From Paralithodes platypus (taxonomy: Eukaryota > Arthropoda > Malacostraca > Decapoda > Lithodidae): DNA of 64,000 bases. The position numbers were made by a program, and so were the translations under genes. Below, piece by piece: positions 36,551-47,775 of this stretch (the stretch's first letter is position 1; every line of letters starts with the position of its first letter). Below the pieces are notes generated by a model. The model was not told where the DNA came from, did no database searches, and was given only the letters and a program-made list of their open reading frames with translations. Location of the stretch: positions 26,634,019-26,698,018 of the forward strand of contig CM064519.1 in assembly GCA_032716605.1 (NCBI GenBank). Reading direction: 5' to 3'.

Positions 36551-37421
36551 ATGCATTGGCGAAGTCTCCAAACGGTCAAGTGAAAGTGACCATTCTTCCT
36601 AGTGGAGGTGGCAGCGATCCTCCACTGCTACGCCTTCACTGTGGCCACCAAACTCAGCCTGGTGATCCACAGATGGCTATTGATTACACCCACGATACAT
36701 TCTACACCGACCACGACCCACCTGAGGCAATTTATGAACCACCTGGCACTATTAATGATCCACAGCTGGCTACGGACTACACCCATGATACACTCTACAC
36801 AAACCATGACCCATCTGAAGCCATTCATGAAACACCTGACACTATTAATGATCCGCCGAGCTCAATTAAGTATTTACTTGAAGTGATTAATATTCCAACA
36901 CACCAAGTTCATAATTCACACAAACCTGATTCTACACAATATCCAATCCACACCATCTATGAACAATCTAAAGACACCCGTAGTCCAATCGAATCCTCTA
37001 TATTTTCTGTTATGCCAGACTCTGTAATACACAACACCAACCATGTTTCTCACCAAAACACCTATGACACCTCTCCTACCCACGGCACAACTATCTCTAA
37101 TTACAAAGACACTCGAGGAGTTCTCGATTCCCTTGATAATGCAGCTTATCCGAGACATATTTCAAACGATGATATCAAACTGCCATCCAACCTCAATCCA
37201 ACTATCACCACTCAGTCTTTAGTAAACCAAATTAAACCTCACATTGAATCTCTGGAGTCAACTGAGCCTATACAGGAGGTCTCGACAACCGGAATGCCAG
37301 GGAACACTCCCGGGAGGATCGGCGTAGAAGGGGAACACCAACATGAATCACCACACATAAACAAACTCGATCCTGAGGCTGGAATAACTTGGCATGTTGA
37401 GCATCTTGACCCACGGCTGAG
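36551..37421 (+). CDS. Host gene exon, His/Asp/Pro/Thr-rich protein
   Basis: An open stretch of 289 codons bounded by an acceptor (TTTATCTTTCTCCTCCAG) and a strong donor (CTGAG|GTGAGTACC). The exon enters with two bases of a split codon and leaves with two, which fits the entry phase of the exon at 40924. The protein starts LAKSPNGQVKVTILPSGG, contains an exact 31-residue tandem duplication (nt 36670-36855, DYTHDTFYTDHDPPEAI versus DYTHDTLYTNHDPSEAI), then a polar Ser/Thr/His/Asn-rich region. I recognise no domain. It may be an extracellular or linker segment. Upstream exons are not identified. The first Met codon is not a supported start. Confidence 0.75.
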
Positions 37422-37489
37422 GTGAGTACCATTTTCTATGTGTTATTTATTTTATTATTATGATAATCTCATATTTGTTTTTCACCAAT

Positions 37490-37622
37490 TCAATTGATTT
37501 ATAAATAAACCCAACTAATTAAATCAATGAAAGTCATGAATACATGAGGTACTCCAAGGACTCGAACCTAGGATACTCACACCGAAATTCCGCACACTAA
37601 GCATTAGGCTATCAAGACAGTT
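37490..37622 (-). mobile_element. tRNA-derived SINE
   Basis: Minus strand: CTTGATAGCCTAATGCTTAG in the A-box region and CCTAGGTTCGAGTCCTTGG as B box, followed by ATGACTTTCATTGATTTAAT, related to the S1 body. Confidence 0.7.
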
Positions 37623-37725
37623 AACAGAATGGAACGTAACGAAATGAGAATGGTGAGATTAATATGTGGTCATACTAGGACATAATAACACTTGATACTT
37701 CACTCTCCATGCATCACTCAGTCCT

Positions 37726-37893
37726 TTAAGGGGACATGGCTCGTTTTTCTGGTCCTCTTTTTTCCTCATGTTTAGCCCCATTAGTTTGCTGACTTTAAAA
37801 CCTTTTGCCCCATTTCTTTGTCAATTTTAGGACCTTTCGTGTCATTTAGGTGTCGATCTTGTTCCTGGCGAGCGAAAGCGAGCCGCTAATTTC
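37726..37893 (+). mobile_element. Family A MITE, left part only
   Basis: TTAAGGGGACATGGCTCG, three 32-bp units, GGTGTCGATCTTGTTCCTGG, GCGAGCGAAAGCGAGCC. Cut off before the hairpin by the RT relic that follows. Confidence 0.78.
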
Positions 37894-37894
37894 C

Positions 37895-38244
37895 AATCTT
37901 TTGAGACTTTATCGTTTCGTATTGATTTGTTAAATAGAAGGGTTAGTGGTTTTGAAATTTCATCCTTTACTTCTATAATGACTTGGCGAACATTTGTCGG
38001 GTCCAGGGGATTTGTTGGTTTTTAGTTTTAATATTGTATCGGAGATTATCTGCGTTCGTAATTTCAAAGTTACATAGGGCATTGCAATTGTTAATGTGAA
38101 CTGGTGGAATATGAGGAACAGAGTTAATATCTTCCTCAATAAGCACTGATGCAAAACAAGTTATTAAGAATGTCACTCATATGAATTGTATCATCAATTT
38201 GTTCCCCTTTTTCGTCAACTAATGGGCCAATTTTCGAGGTACAG
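37895..38244 (-). pseudogene. CR1-type RT fragment (fingers region)
   Basis: Minus-strand translation in several frames shows LVDEKGEQIDDT, ILNNLF, SVLIEEDINSVPHIP and KTNKSPGPDKCSP, collinear with GPLVDENGE...LKVNKTPGPDTISP of the copy at 13437-14435. Multiple frameshifts. Truncated on both sides by family A and family F elements. Confidence 0.78.
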
Positions 38245-38448
38245 TACCCTGTTCCAATTAGGTAGGCCAGGAATCGTGAATCCTAACCTGTAACTCAAAA
38301 AGGGATAGAGCAAATGGGCTGTACATTTCCACACTTATTCCCTGGGTGACCCTTCCCAAATGGTAGAAATACTAGCTCGATTATAGAGTATATGAGTTAT
38401 AGAGATTAATGTTTGAGAGTTTTGGCCTACTTATTTGGAACGGGGTAT
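38245..38448 (-). mobile_element. Family F TA-flanked MITE (mariner-like)
   Basis: Ends TACCCTGTTCCAATTAGGTA and, inverted, TACCCCGTTCCAAATAAGTA, each flanked by TA. 204 bp, no ORF. Inserted into the RT relic. Another end of this type (TACTCTGTTCCAAATAAGTA) is at about 9388-9407. Confidence 0.78.
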
Positions 38449-38504
38449 AGTCGGTACAAGCCTTCCTTGACCCAAATAAGTGGGATCTCTATTTCTTTCT
38501 ACTA

Positions 38505-38755
38505 CTCCCATGCCTATCGTCCTTTCTCATTCCAGTAGTGTACGTGTTTCCACCCCCAGTAGCCACACGCCTCCTCTTGTCCCAACCATTTGTGACCTTT
38601 GTTGCTGTCTAGAGCCCCACTGTCTATACTACTCCCATGCGCATCGACCTTTCCCATTCCAGTGATATATACGTGTGTTTTCCCAAGTTCCCCCTAGTAG
38701 CCACACGCCTCCTCTTGTCCCAATCGAGTTTTATCTGCGTCCCTGCCTCGAGTCC
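38505..38755 (+). repeat. Imperfect tandem duplication, about 128-bp unit
   Basis: TACTACTCCCATGCCTATCG ... AGTAGCCACACGCCTCCTCT is repeated as TACTACTCCCATGCGCATCG ... AGTAGCCACACGCCTCCTCT. Followed by a C-rich ACC/CCC tract at 38755-38840. Confidence 0.75.
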
Positions 38756-39550
38756 CTACCCCTACCACCACCCCCCAACCAGCATCACCACCACTACCAC
38801 CACCATCCCCCCCCCCACCTCCCCCCCCACCACCAGCTCCCCACCAGTTGGCAGGGTAAGGGGTGGTTGCAGTACAGGGGTTTACAGGTCACGTATACAC
38901 TGCAGTCCCACGGCTCTCTGGGGACCTGGGAATGTTGCACCACCTCACACCTCACCTGGTTACTGTGCAGGTGTCTTCTTGTACAACACTCATAATCCCA
39001 TATTGGCTGGAGAGTTATTTGTATTTAGTTTTATCTGATTAATGTAGAGCATATTCAGTACATGTCAACAACACTTCCCATATAATTGATTCCTTTCACA
39101 TAACGTCCCAGGTTGATGATATATTTTATTTGTTTGTTTGCTCCAATATTATAGATATAAAACATGTTAAGAGTAATTAATACTAAGTTGGATTCTTAGG
39201 TTCGACTGTATTGTCGAATATACAGTATGTGCTATCATCAGAATGTATAAATTGTCTGATTTGCATGGTAAAGCTTTTCCTTACGAGTTAAAAATCTACG
39301 TTACCTGCTGGTTAAATACCTGTATTCATTGTAAACATTTAGAAAATCAATAGTAATGCAAAATAGTGGCTACTCTAACGAAATTGTCGTACCCCTTGTT
39401 TGTACGGCTCTGTTCATATCTGTCCATTACACAATGGACACAATGTATATTCCCTGCAAATTCGCATCGTAATTTTGTTCTACAGTAGGCTATGTGTAAG
39501 GAGACGAAAGGCAAAGCTGCCTGTAGTGAGTGCCCCCCTCCCCCCACCAC
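38756..39550. other. Intronic sequence, no gene recognised
   Basis: C-rich microsatellite-like stretch then AT-rich sequence. ORFs of about 100 codons across 38637-39038 are low complexity. Confidence 0.35.
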
Positions 39551-39555
39551 CACCA

Positions 39556-39556
39556 A

Positions 39557-39634
<78 letters not shown>
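39556..39634. repeat. (CA)n microsatellite
   Basis: About 78 bp of pure CA. A separate (GA)n tract lies at 39953-39991. Confidence 0.95.
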
Positions 39635-39639
<5 letters not shown>

Positions 39640-39948
39640 ACTAAATTGAAAGAGTGTCAGCCAAATTCAAGGTATTAGAGTAAACATTTCTGGGCACTCG
39701 GAGCTTGAAAAAGTTTAAGTCGTAGGATATGGGATAGATAGATTGAGGGAAATAATTCCAGAGCTTATTATGTTGAATGGAAGAAAGACGGAAATTTGGT
39801 TCACTGTTGAGTTAGATAGTTGGACAGAATAGAGGTGCGAATGACCGAATGTGTTGAAAAGCAGGTGCCACCTACTCTCCGTGAGTGAGGGAGAAGGTTA
39901 CACTGCAAAGCTCAGAAAAACATTAATAATAATAATATATTGATGATT

Positions 39949-39996
<48 letters not shown>

Positions 39997-40464
39997 AGAT
40001 AATGAATAGGAGGAGGTGAGTTGATAAGACGAAATGCGTATGACCTGTGCAAGTAGCTGTGAGGGTTAAAACACGCAATGATACAGTTGAGCACATCTAA
40101 CGTCTGTGAAGCTGTTTTAGCAAGAATGATTAGAAATCATTAGATGGTACTTCCAAGAGAGGCTAGAGGAAAAAGAGACACGAAGATTATTGAGAGAGGA
40201 CGAAGGGATGATTTGTGTGTTATTGAAGAGTAAGGGATAGTCTTGGGGAAGGTTGTAATGGGTAGATAGATGGGAGAAATACTCGCGATTCATTCATACT
40301 AAATGTACTTACATGCATAAGATCACGACGAGGAACATAACTTATTAGGTAACTGTACAATATATATGCTTACAAACTATACTGTATGTAATTTAGTTAA
40401 TTGCACGAGTTGTATTGCCTGGAAGAGTTTGTTTACAATACTTTTTTACTAGTCTTTAATTCTA

Positions 40465-40635
40465 GCTAAAGGTAAATTGCCATGTCATAATATTGATACT
40501 CAGTTATGACGAAGATTTTGTAGCAAAGTATGTTGTTGATTACGAAAACCTGACATCAATAATTATGATGTAATGTAGTTTCATATTAGTTCACAAAAAA
40601 TTAAGGAATCCATTACCATCAGCTTAAAAAAGAAA
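40465..40635 (+). repeat. Dispersed repeat D, diverged copy
   Basis: GGTAAATTGCCATGTCATAA, CTCAGTTATGACGAAGATTTT and GAAAACCTGAC correspond to the start of the copies at 6395 and 29985. The 68-bp unit is degraded. Confidence 0.6.
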
Positions 40636-40923
40636 AACGACTATAGGATTAATTCACTCGTTCTTTTTTATGATAATTTGTGCAGGCTTTTCCATAATGA
40701 GTATCATATTATACTGTAGATTATAAAATTATGTGATATTTAGAATGTAATGGTGATCATGGACTTTTATACATATATATACAGCTATATCGATGTATCA
40801 TTCTTATATGTGAACGTGCGAACGAGCGTGTGTGTAGGTTTACGTATACGAGTGTGTGCGTTCCTTTTCACAGAAGTAGCGAACTTCATAATTCTAAAAG
40901 CTCTCTCTTGTTTTATGTTGCAG

Positions 40924-41660
40924 GTCTGGCGTTGCTGGGGGCCAAGTGCTTCTGTGGAGGAAGACTGTCAACAACCTCTCCACATCACACTCTTCCACAC
41001 ACTCCACTCTCTTTCTTCAACCCTCCACCCAACACTCTCCACCTCCGTTTCCTTCAACCTCCCTCGAAGTGACACCGAATCTGTCATCCTTATTTAACCA
41101 CTCGAGCATATCTTCCTTATCCCCAAATATCTCAACCAAAGTTTTTATCTCTCCATCTCCCTTCAATTCCCACGATGACACTCCAAAGTTTTCACCATTA
41201 TCAGACTTACTTTCCCAATCGAGTGCGTCTACAACCACCACCGAATCCTCAGCCCCCTCTACCGAACATTTTAGCTCCCCCTTTAAAGTTGGCTCTCAGT
41301 ATAGGTCACCCAATTTGTTCCCTTTTCTTTTATCGGATTCATTGCTCCCCTCCTACGTGTCAGCAGTATCCACCCCACCCTCACGCCCCTCTCGCAAAAC
41401 TTTGGAGGCTAATTCATTGCCAAACTCCACCGTAAAGTCAGTTGGGTTGAACACAGAACTCCCATCAACTTCATCGTCCTCCTCCCCAGTGAGCCCCCTC
41501 TTCCCAACTTCCCAACCACAGCCTCTCTTATCGTCCTCGATTTCTCCTCGTCTGTCCTCGTCCGTGGCTTCTCCCCCTCCCTCATCATCGTCTGACGTGT
41601 TGGCTGTACTGAGATGCTCGTCTGTGTTTGCTCAAGACACCAGAGTTCACGTTATGAGAG
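40924..41660 (+). CDS. Host gene exon, Ser/Thr/Pro-rich protein
   Basis: Open for 245 codons between acceptor CAG|GTCTGG and donor GAGAG|GTAAGTACC. The first base completes the codon left by the exon ending at 37421, so the two join in frame and together add exactly 536 codons. Composition is dominated by Ser, Thr and Pro (for example STSSSSSPVSPLFPTSQP and ASPPPSSSSDVLAVL), mucin-like or disordered. A single short patch near the end, LRCSSVFAQDTRVHVMRG, looks less biased and may begin a folded region. Ends in phase 1. Continuation is not found in the window. Confidence 0.72.
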
Positions 41661-41736
41661 GTAAGTACCAATTATCTAAATGTTTGTATTATATTGCTAA
41701 TGGTAATGTAATGGATAACTGTCATAGTGCAGTTAG

Positions 41737-41905
41737 AGCCGCGGCGGTCGAGTGGAGAGCACGCTCATGTGTGAATCTGCTTGACCTGGGTTCGATCCCA
41801 GCCAAGGCGGACATTTAGTGGGTGTGGTAGTACGTCCTAGCATGTATATCATGTTCGAACCCAGTCGGGGGACACCTCGACGACGTATACAGACTAATAA
41901 CACAC
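41737..41905 (+). mobile_element. tRNA-derived SINE, family S3, in the intron
   Basis: GCGGCGGTCGAGTGGAGAGC (A-box region, Ser/Leu-tRNA-like), GGGTTCGATCCCAGCC (B box) and a tail containing a second GTTCGAACCCAG. Located 77 bp after the splice donor. Confidence 0.7.
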
Positions 41906-42280
41906 ATACCTAAGCCATTCAACAGCTTCCTCTATCTACAACACCCCTTCTCTGCTATCTACACTTTCCCAGCCGTATGGTCCTAGTGTACTATATGATG
42001 GTGTAATGAAATTCCAAATGTAAGAGTTGACCAAGCATGTATGTTGCCTAATACACCCAAAATCAATAGTTCGCAGAAAAGATTTAATACTATTTTGCCA
42101 TTTGTTGTGATATCGAATGGAAGGAATATTTACTGGACACTTCTGCAACGTTAAACAATGGCATTAGTCAACTGTTACGATACACATGGGCAGAACTGTA
42201 ATAGAAAAGTGACAGTAAATATATATATCGCAGTTTATGAGCAATATTTTCGGGGAACTATCAATATTGACTGCCTTATA
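41906..42280. other. No gene recognised
   Basis: Probably intron. No motif or repeat that I can name. Confidence 0.3.
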
Positions 42281-42365
42281 TTAACCCTTTCAGTACAGGA
42301 TGACGCTTTTCTCTGTTTTTCTGACTCACTAGGCGATCTTACTCCGTTAGAAACTGAGAGATTAT
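42281..42365 (+). mobile_element. Family C MITE, left end
   Basis: TTAACCCTTTCAGTACAGGA then diverging sequence. No right end found. Confidence 0.5.
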
Positions 42366-42850
42366 ACGACTTTTGATATCTATATTTTATGTCTGTATGG
42401 CAAAAGGAAGGCAAATCCTCAGTAATATTTATATATAATATCTTGACAACTTACAAGAGGTCGGAGCAGATAGTGTTATACCGGGGGATACAAATATTTC
42501 TCAGTGGCGGGAGGGAGTAATTCAATCTTTACCCAATGTTTTTAACTTATTCTTGACACACACGCAATTCAATCACCAACTTTCTCGTAAATCTAATTCC
42601 AAGGGTAGTTTTTAGTGAGAGCAGAGGAAACCCGACTGAGGGAATGACCAGAGATCCTTTAGTAACAGAGATCGGCCAACCTACGCCAATTTACTGCCCC
42701 CGTTAAGAGCAGGGTGCCACCAAAATGTATGATGATGACTGGTTGGAAGATTATAAGGCAGGGGAAGTGGAAAGGAGAGGCACTTTGTCAGGGGACGAGG
42801 GGGTTCGGACCTGGTACAGTTAAAATCAATAGTTCGCTGATAACCTTACC
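42366..42850. other. No gene recognised
   Basis: GATCGGCCAACCTACGCCAA near 42670 is similar to CTCGGCCAATCTACGGCTAT near 3077, hinting at another dispersed repeat. Confidence 0.3.
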
Positions 42851-42995
42851 ATAGTTGAGAGGGGTATTTTTGACTTATAAATATATTTATTTGTATATTT
42901 ATCTGTTTTTTTTCCGTCTCCTCCATAGACCTCCATCAAGCTTTAAAAAAAAAAAAAAAAAAAAAAAACGAGATAAATTTGTGCATTTTTCTGGG
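42850..42995 (-). mobile_element. Family A MITE right-end fragment with A run
   Basis: CCATAGACCTCCATCAAGCTT followed by an A run (about 42945-42967), AGATAAATTTGTGCATTTTTC. The rest of the element is missing. Confidence 0.6.
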
Positions 42996-43364
42996 CATTA
43001 TTTCGACACTTCGACGTTAAACTAACAAAACTATGCACGAGCTGTTGGAAATAAGTGAGGATTGTTAAAGAAAGATGACTGTAACCCAGTATTAATATAT
43101 GGGCGTTTGTGGACGAACTATTAATTTAAACTGTACAGTCGTTGAAAGATAGAGGAAATTTAAATGATCATTAATCATTCTGACACGATGATGACATGTT
43201 TTGAAACATACCCTATAAACACATGCCCGAGTGAGTGTTTTCCCTCAACGAATGTACAGTGTTTGAAGTATACTATATAGGATAGTACCAGGTATTGTGC
43301 GGGAGGTTGCACGTAATGGCCACAGTAATTGAAGAGACCGGTAATGAAGTTAGTAGTACGATAC

Positions 43365-44182
43365 TTAACCCTTTCTTTACCGGTGCCGTTGTTTTAACTT
43401 TACTTTAGCTACTATTATACAATATTATTCAGTTTTAAAAGGGCCTCCAGCAATTAACAGGCTTCGACCTATTGCACTTCACTTCACTTTAAACTACCAC
43501 AGATCTTTCTTAAGCTCCATAAACTACCACAGATCTTTCTTAAGCTCCATAAACTACCACAGATCTTTCTTAAGCTCCATAAACTACCACAGATCTTTCT
43601 TAAGCTCCATAAACTACCACAGATCTTTCTTAAGCTCCATAAACTACCACATATCTTTCTTAAACTCCATAAACTACCACAGATCTTTCTTAAGCTCCAT
43701 AAACTACCACATATCTTTCTTAAGCTCCATAAACTACCACAGATCTTTCTTAAGCTCCATAAACTACCACAGATCTTTCTTAAGCTCCATAAACTACCAC
43801 AGATCTTTCTTAAGCTCCATAAACTACCACAGATCTTTCTTAAGCTCCATAAACTACCACAGATCTTTCTTAAGCTCCATAAACTACCACAGATCTTTCT
43901 TAAGCTCCATAAACTACCACAGATCTTTCTTAAGCTCCATAAACTACCACAGATCTTTCTTAAGCTCCATAAACTACCACAGATATTTCTTAAGCTCCAT
44001 AAACTACCACAGATCTTTCTTAAGCTCCATAAACTACCACAGATCTTTCTTAAGCTCCATAAACTACCACAGATCTTTCTTAAGCTCCATAAACTACCAC
44101 AGATCTTTCTTAAGCTCCATAAACTCGTATAAATATAGCTAGAATATGATTACACACATGTCGTTGGTACAGAAGGGGTTAA
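43365..44182. mobile_element. Family C MITE inflated by an internal satellite
   Basis: TTAACCCTTTCTTTACCGGTG at the left and, inverted, TTAACCCCTTCTGTACCAACG at the right. Outside the array the remaining sequence is about 180 bp, the size of a normal copy such as 18678-18892. Confidence 0.8.
43491..44125 (+). repeat. 30-bp satellite, about 21 copies
   Basis: Unit AGATCTTTCTTAAGCTCCAT plus AAACTACCAC, exactly 30 bp, with only a handful of substitutions (ATATCTTT, AAACTCC). The unit matches the interior of family C. Confidence 0.96.
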
Positions 44183-44407
44183 AGGTGGGCTAAGATTGTC
44201 AGGAAAATATATTAGTCTGGTCAGGAAGTTAGCAGTACGATAATGAAAGGTAGGATAAGATTGTTAGGAGGCTAAATTAGTCTGGTGAGAAAGTTATCAG
44301 CACAATGTTGAAAGGTGGAATAAGATTGTCAGGAAGTTATATTCGTTGTGCACGAACTTAAATGATTGTTGGGGGGCCAATTCCAACTTGCATACTCTAT
44401 ACTGTTG

Positions 44408-44494
<87 letters not shown>

Positions 44495-44861
44495 TGTATA
44501 TTCATTAGTGGTAATCTAGTTAAAAAAAAATCATATGTCAGAGCATATCAGGTGATATTCCATTTTCTATTGTCTGTTTTTTCTTAGCTCATCTTGATTA
44601 CTCTGCTATTCCGAATAATTTCTACCGAAACACGTCGTATATTATAAAACGTCAATTTTGTATTATGATGCAGAAACACAGTAGTTTGATATTTTCCAAT
44701 TAAGGGTCTAGATATCAGCTAACAAGGGGTTACGTTTTATACAGGTGTAAATAAATATGTTATATATAATACATCCATATGTAATATCAAGGGTAATTTT
44801 CCCTTGTTTTGATACAATTTATCAATTCTCATATATAATTGTGTGTGTGTATATATATACA

Positions 44862-44908
<47 letters not shown>

Positions 44909-45354
44909 CAGTTTGATGTGCACTTATGCAATGTTATCAACGTATTGCTCGATTCCAATATGTTCGTTTTTTCACTACGCATTTAATTTTAAAATGTAAT
45001 TTATATTTGAGTGTTGAGTCACATATATTATTCCTAGAGATACAGCTTTACTCAGGCATTTGTATTATTTTGTAAACGTTGTTGTATTGTTCGTAGTTTT
45101 AATTTGTGTTTGTTAGCAATTGGTGTGTTGTGATCCTTTCAAAGCTTTGTTTCCCCTGTCTGCTCTTGTCACCGCTCCACTCATTATTTTTTTAGCTCTC
45201 TCCAGATCCCGTGAAATTAATGTCTTCACTATTGTTATCGTGTCGTCTTTGTCTTCGTGGGCTTCATTATCTTTGCGAGGATAATGAATACCGGTATACA
45301 TTTTACGGCTGTAGTGCTTGTTTGTTGGTCTACAGTATATATTTATATATTAGT
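44183..45354. other. No gene; poly(A) plus (AT)n and a second (AT)n
   Basis: An A run with AT repeat at about 44410-44492, and a GT/AT compound repeat at about 44840-44905. Three partly repeated lines of GGAATAAGATTGTCAGGAAG type at 44190-44345. No ORF of interest. Confidence 0.5.
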
Positions 45355-45555
45355 GTATGTTTTAGTTTCCTCGCTAGACCTCCATCAAGCTTTTAAAAAC
45401 ATCCCCTAGACCCCCTTTCAAGATAAATGTGTAAATTTTTTCGGTAGAAAAATGTCCCGGCCGAAGGCCCTTTCCTTCTAAAATTACAGGCTCGCTATCG
45501 CTCGCCAGGAAAAAAATCGACACCTAAATGGCACTAAAGGTCCTAAGGTTTTTAA
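45355..45555 (-). mobile_element. Family A MITE, right end and core
   Basis: CTAGACCTCCATCAAGCTTT, TTTTTTCGGTAGAAAAATG, CCGGCCGAAGGCC, GGCTCGCTATCGCTCGCC. Breaks off within the first unit. Confidence 0.75.
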
Positions 45556-45606
45556 GTGTACATTAATGAACATACACTCATAAATAAATGTGGACTTATG
45601 GCTTTC

Positions 45607-45700
45607 TTAACCCTTACAGTACCGGTGACGTCCTCTTCAATATTTTCCTGGGAAATTATTAGATTTTTTTTTTTTTTTTTTTTTTAAAGCACGATAGAGG
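45607..45700 (+). mobile_element. Family C left end joined to a T run
   Basis: TTAACCCTTACAGTACCGGTG, then a T run (about 45666-45685) and GATAGAGGTCTAGGGAG from family A. A composite junction. Confidence 0.5.
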
Positions 45701-45959
45701 TCTAGGGAGCACATTATCCCCCCCCCCCCTTCTCTTGATGTGTGCTTAACCCATGCTTTTAATCTGCCCTCGCTATGTCGTAAAGTCCCTTATTACCCTT
45801 GCCTCTGGCCTGCGGGGTCAATTTGCCTGTCCTGCATTCCTTATTAACCCCTGATAATGACTTCGTAAATAATGTACCGTGTATAAATTGCTTTCCTAAA
45901 TCCGATGCCAGAGACTTACTTGCGTAATGAACAAACAAAACGGGAGTAGTCCACGAACG

Positions 45960-46143
45960 TTAAGGGGAGATTTGTTTGCTTCCTAAACCCCCATCAAGCT
46001 TAACAAATAAAATAAAAACCCTAAGAACCCCGCTTCCATATATATTTGTACATTTTTCGGTAGACAAATTTCCCGGCCGAAGGCCGGTTCCTCTTAAATT
46101 ACAGGCTCGCTATCGCTCGTCAGGAAAAAAAATCAACACCTAG
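45960..46143 (-). mobile_element. Family A MITE, right end and core
   Basis: TTAAGGGGAGATTTG, perfect hairpin CCGGCCGAAGGCCGG, GTACATTTTTCGGTAGACAAA. Fused at CACCTAGGGAGCAAACT to another A end, so the unit array is deleted. Confidence 0.75.
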
Positions 46144-46240
46144 GGAGCAAACTACCCCCCCCCCCCACCTTCTCTTTTACTCTGTCCTCGGTATTTCGTA
46201 AAGTCCATTATTACTCCCGCCTCTTGTCCTGCATTCCATA

Positions 46241-46438
46241 TTAACCCCTACTGCACCGGCCACGTCTTTTGTATTTCCTTCTTGCTATATTTAGACAATT
46301 GTGTACAGTTTAATAAGGGTCTGTGGCAGTAAGAAAGGTTAAGTGAGATAGTTCGAAGCCTGTTAATTGCTGGAGGCCCATCGTCTAATAGTAGCCAGAA
46401 TATAATGCAAATGATGTCACCGGTACAGAAGGGGTTAT
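46241..46438 (+). mobile_element. Family C MITE
   Basis: TTAACCCCTACTGCACCGGC ... TATATTTAGACAATTGTGTA ... CACCGGTACAGAAGGGGTTA. Interior GGGTCTGTGGCAGTAAGAAA corresponds to one satellite unit. Confidence 0.72.
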
Positions 46439-46572
46439 TTTTGTATCGTTGGCTTGTTTATGTTTTGTATTACTTCCACTCTTGCTGCTTCCTACACTGT
46501 CCTCCCTGTTTCGTCGACTGTCATCTTTCTATCGTTTATTGTCCTCGTTACATCGTCTCTTTATCCTCTGCT

Positions 46573-46900
46573 ATCCTTCCTCCTCCTCCTCCTCCTCGTC
46601 CTCGTCCTCCTCCTCTTCCACTTCCTCTTCCTCCTCCTACTCCTACTCCTCTTCCTCGTCCTCGTCCTTTTCCTCCTCCTCTTCCTCGTCCTCGTTCTTT
46701 TCCTCCTCTTCCTCCTACTCCTCCTCTTCCTCGTCCTCGTTCTTTTCCTCCTTCCTCCTCCGCCTCGTCCTCTTCCTCTTCCTCGTCCTCGTTCTTTTCC
46801 CCCTCTTCCTCCTCCTACTCCTCGTCCTCGTCCTCTTTCTCTTCCTCCTCCTACTCCTCTTCCTCTTTTCCTCCAGTCCTCTCTACCCTATCCGCCCTCG
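46573..46900. repeat. TCC/TCG/TCT polypyrimidine tract
   Basis: Cryptic simple sequence such as TCCTCGTCCTCGTTCTTTTC. Gives poly-Ser and Pro ORFs in three frames, none with support. Confidence 0.92.
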
Positions 46901-47090
46901 CTTTTCTCTTCTGCCCACACATGGTCATCATCATTATTTCTTCTCTCCCTCCGTTTGTCCACCCTCCTCCTCCTCCTTCTTCCATCGTCTTTCCTCTCCT
47001 TTCATTATTCTCTTTCTTAACTCCCTCCCTCCTCTTTGCCACTTCCATTCTTCTTCCTTTGTCTCTCCTCTCCTTTCATTATTATGTTTC

Positions 47091-47418
47091 TTAAGGGGAG
47101 ATGGGCCGGTTTTCTGGACCACTTTATCCCTCGTGTTTAGCCCCATTAATTTTGAGATTTTAAGACGTTCGGCCCATTAGTTTGACGATTTTAAGACCTT
47201 TCGCCCCATTTAGGTGTCGATTTTTCCCTGGCGAGCGATTGCGGCTAGCCTGTAATTTTAAAAGAAATCAGCCTTCGGCCGTAACATTTTTCTACCGATA
47301 AATTTACACATTTATCTAGGGGGTGTTTTTCTAAGCTTGATAGAGGTCTAGCGAGGACACTACAAATAATTGAATACATGAATTAATGGCCCCCCAAAAA
47401 CAACCACTATCCCTTTAA
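47091..47418 (+). mobile_element. Family A MITE, complete, 3-unit form
   Basis: TTAAGGGGAGATGGGCCGG at the left, CACTATCCCTTTAA at the right. Only three units before the core, then CAGCCTTCGGCCG and TTTTTCTACCGATAAA. Confidence 0.85.
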
Positions 47419-47590
47419 CTCACTCCCTCCTCTTTTCCACTTCCTTCGCTTCCGGTTCTCACTCCTTCCTTGTTATCCTCGCTCTCTTCTGTTTTGCCAT
47501 CCCTCCTTTTATCCACTCCTCGCTCCTTCTTTGTATTTCCGTCCTCCTTCTCCTCTTTTCTCATCTTTAACCTTCTATCCTGCACCCTTC

Positions 47591-47594
<4 letters not shown>

Positions 47595-47629
<35 letters not shown>

Positions 47630-47775
47630 ACTCACTCACTCACTCTCACACACACACACTCTCACACACATACACTCTCTCTCTCACACACACACACACA
47701 CTCACTCTCTTCCACACCACCTCCCCAAGCCCCTCCAGTAATGACTCTTCACCGCACCCCCCCCCCCCCCCCCAC
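47595..47775. repeat. CA/CTCA microsatellite cluster with a C run
   Basis: CACACACA and CACTCTCT motifs, then a C run at about 47757-47773. Confidence 0.9.

Larger units (their letters stand above)
37422..40923 (+). other. Intron of the host gene (3502 bp)
   Basis: Donor GTGAGT at 37422 and acceptor TTTTATGTTGCAG at 40911-40923. It contains a SINE, a family A fragment, an RT relic, a mariner-like element, a CA array and a D repeat, listed separately. Confidence 0.7.

Noticed and set aside
43491..44125. CRISPR-like array of 30-bp repeats
   Set aside because: Units are directly contiguous without spacers, lie inside a MITE, and the genome is eukaryotic.
46405..47180. Pro/Ser-rich ORFs of about 190-240 codons
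   Set aside because: Arise from the TCC/TCG tract and extend into a family A MITE, which is not coding.
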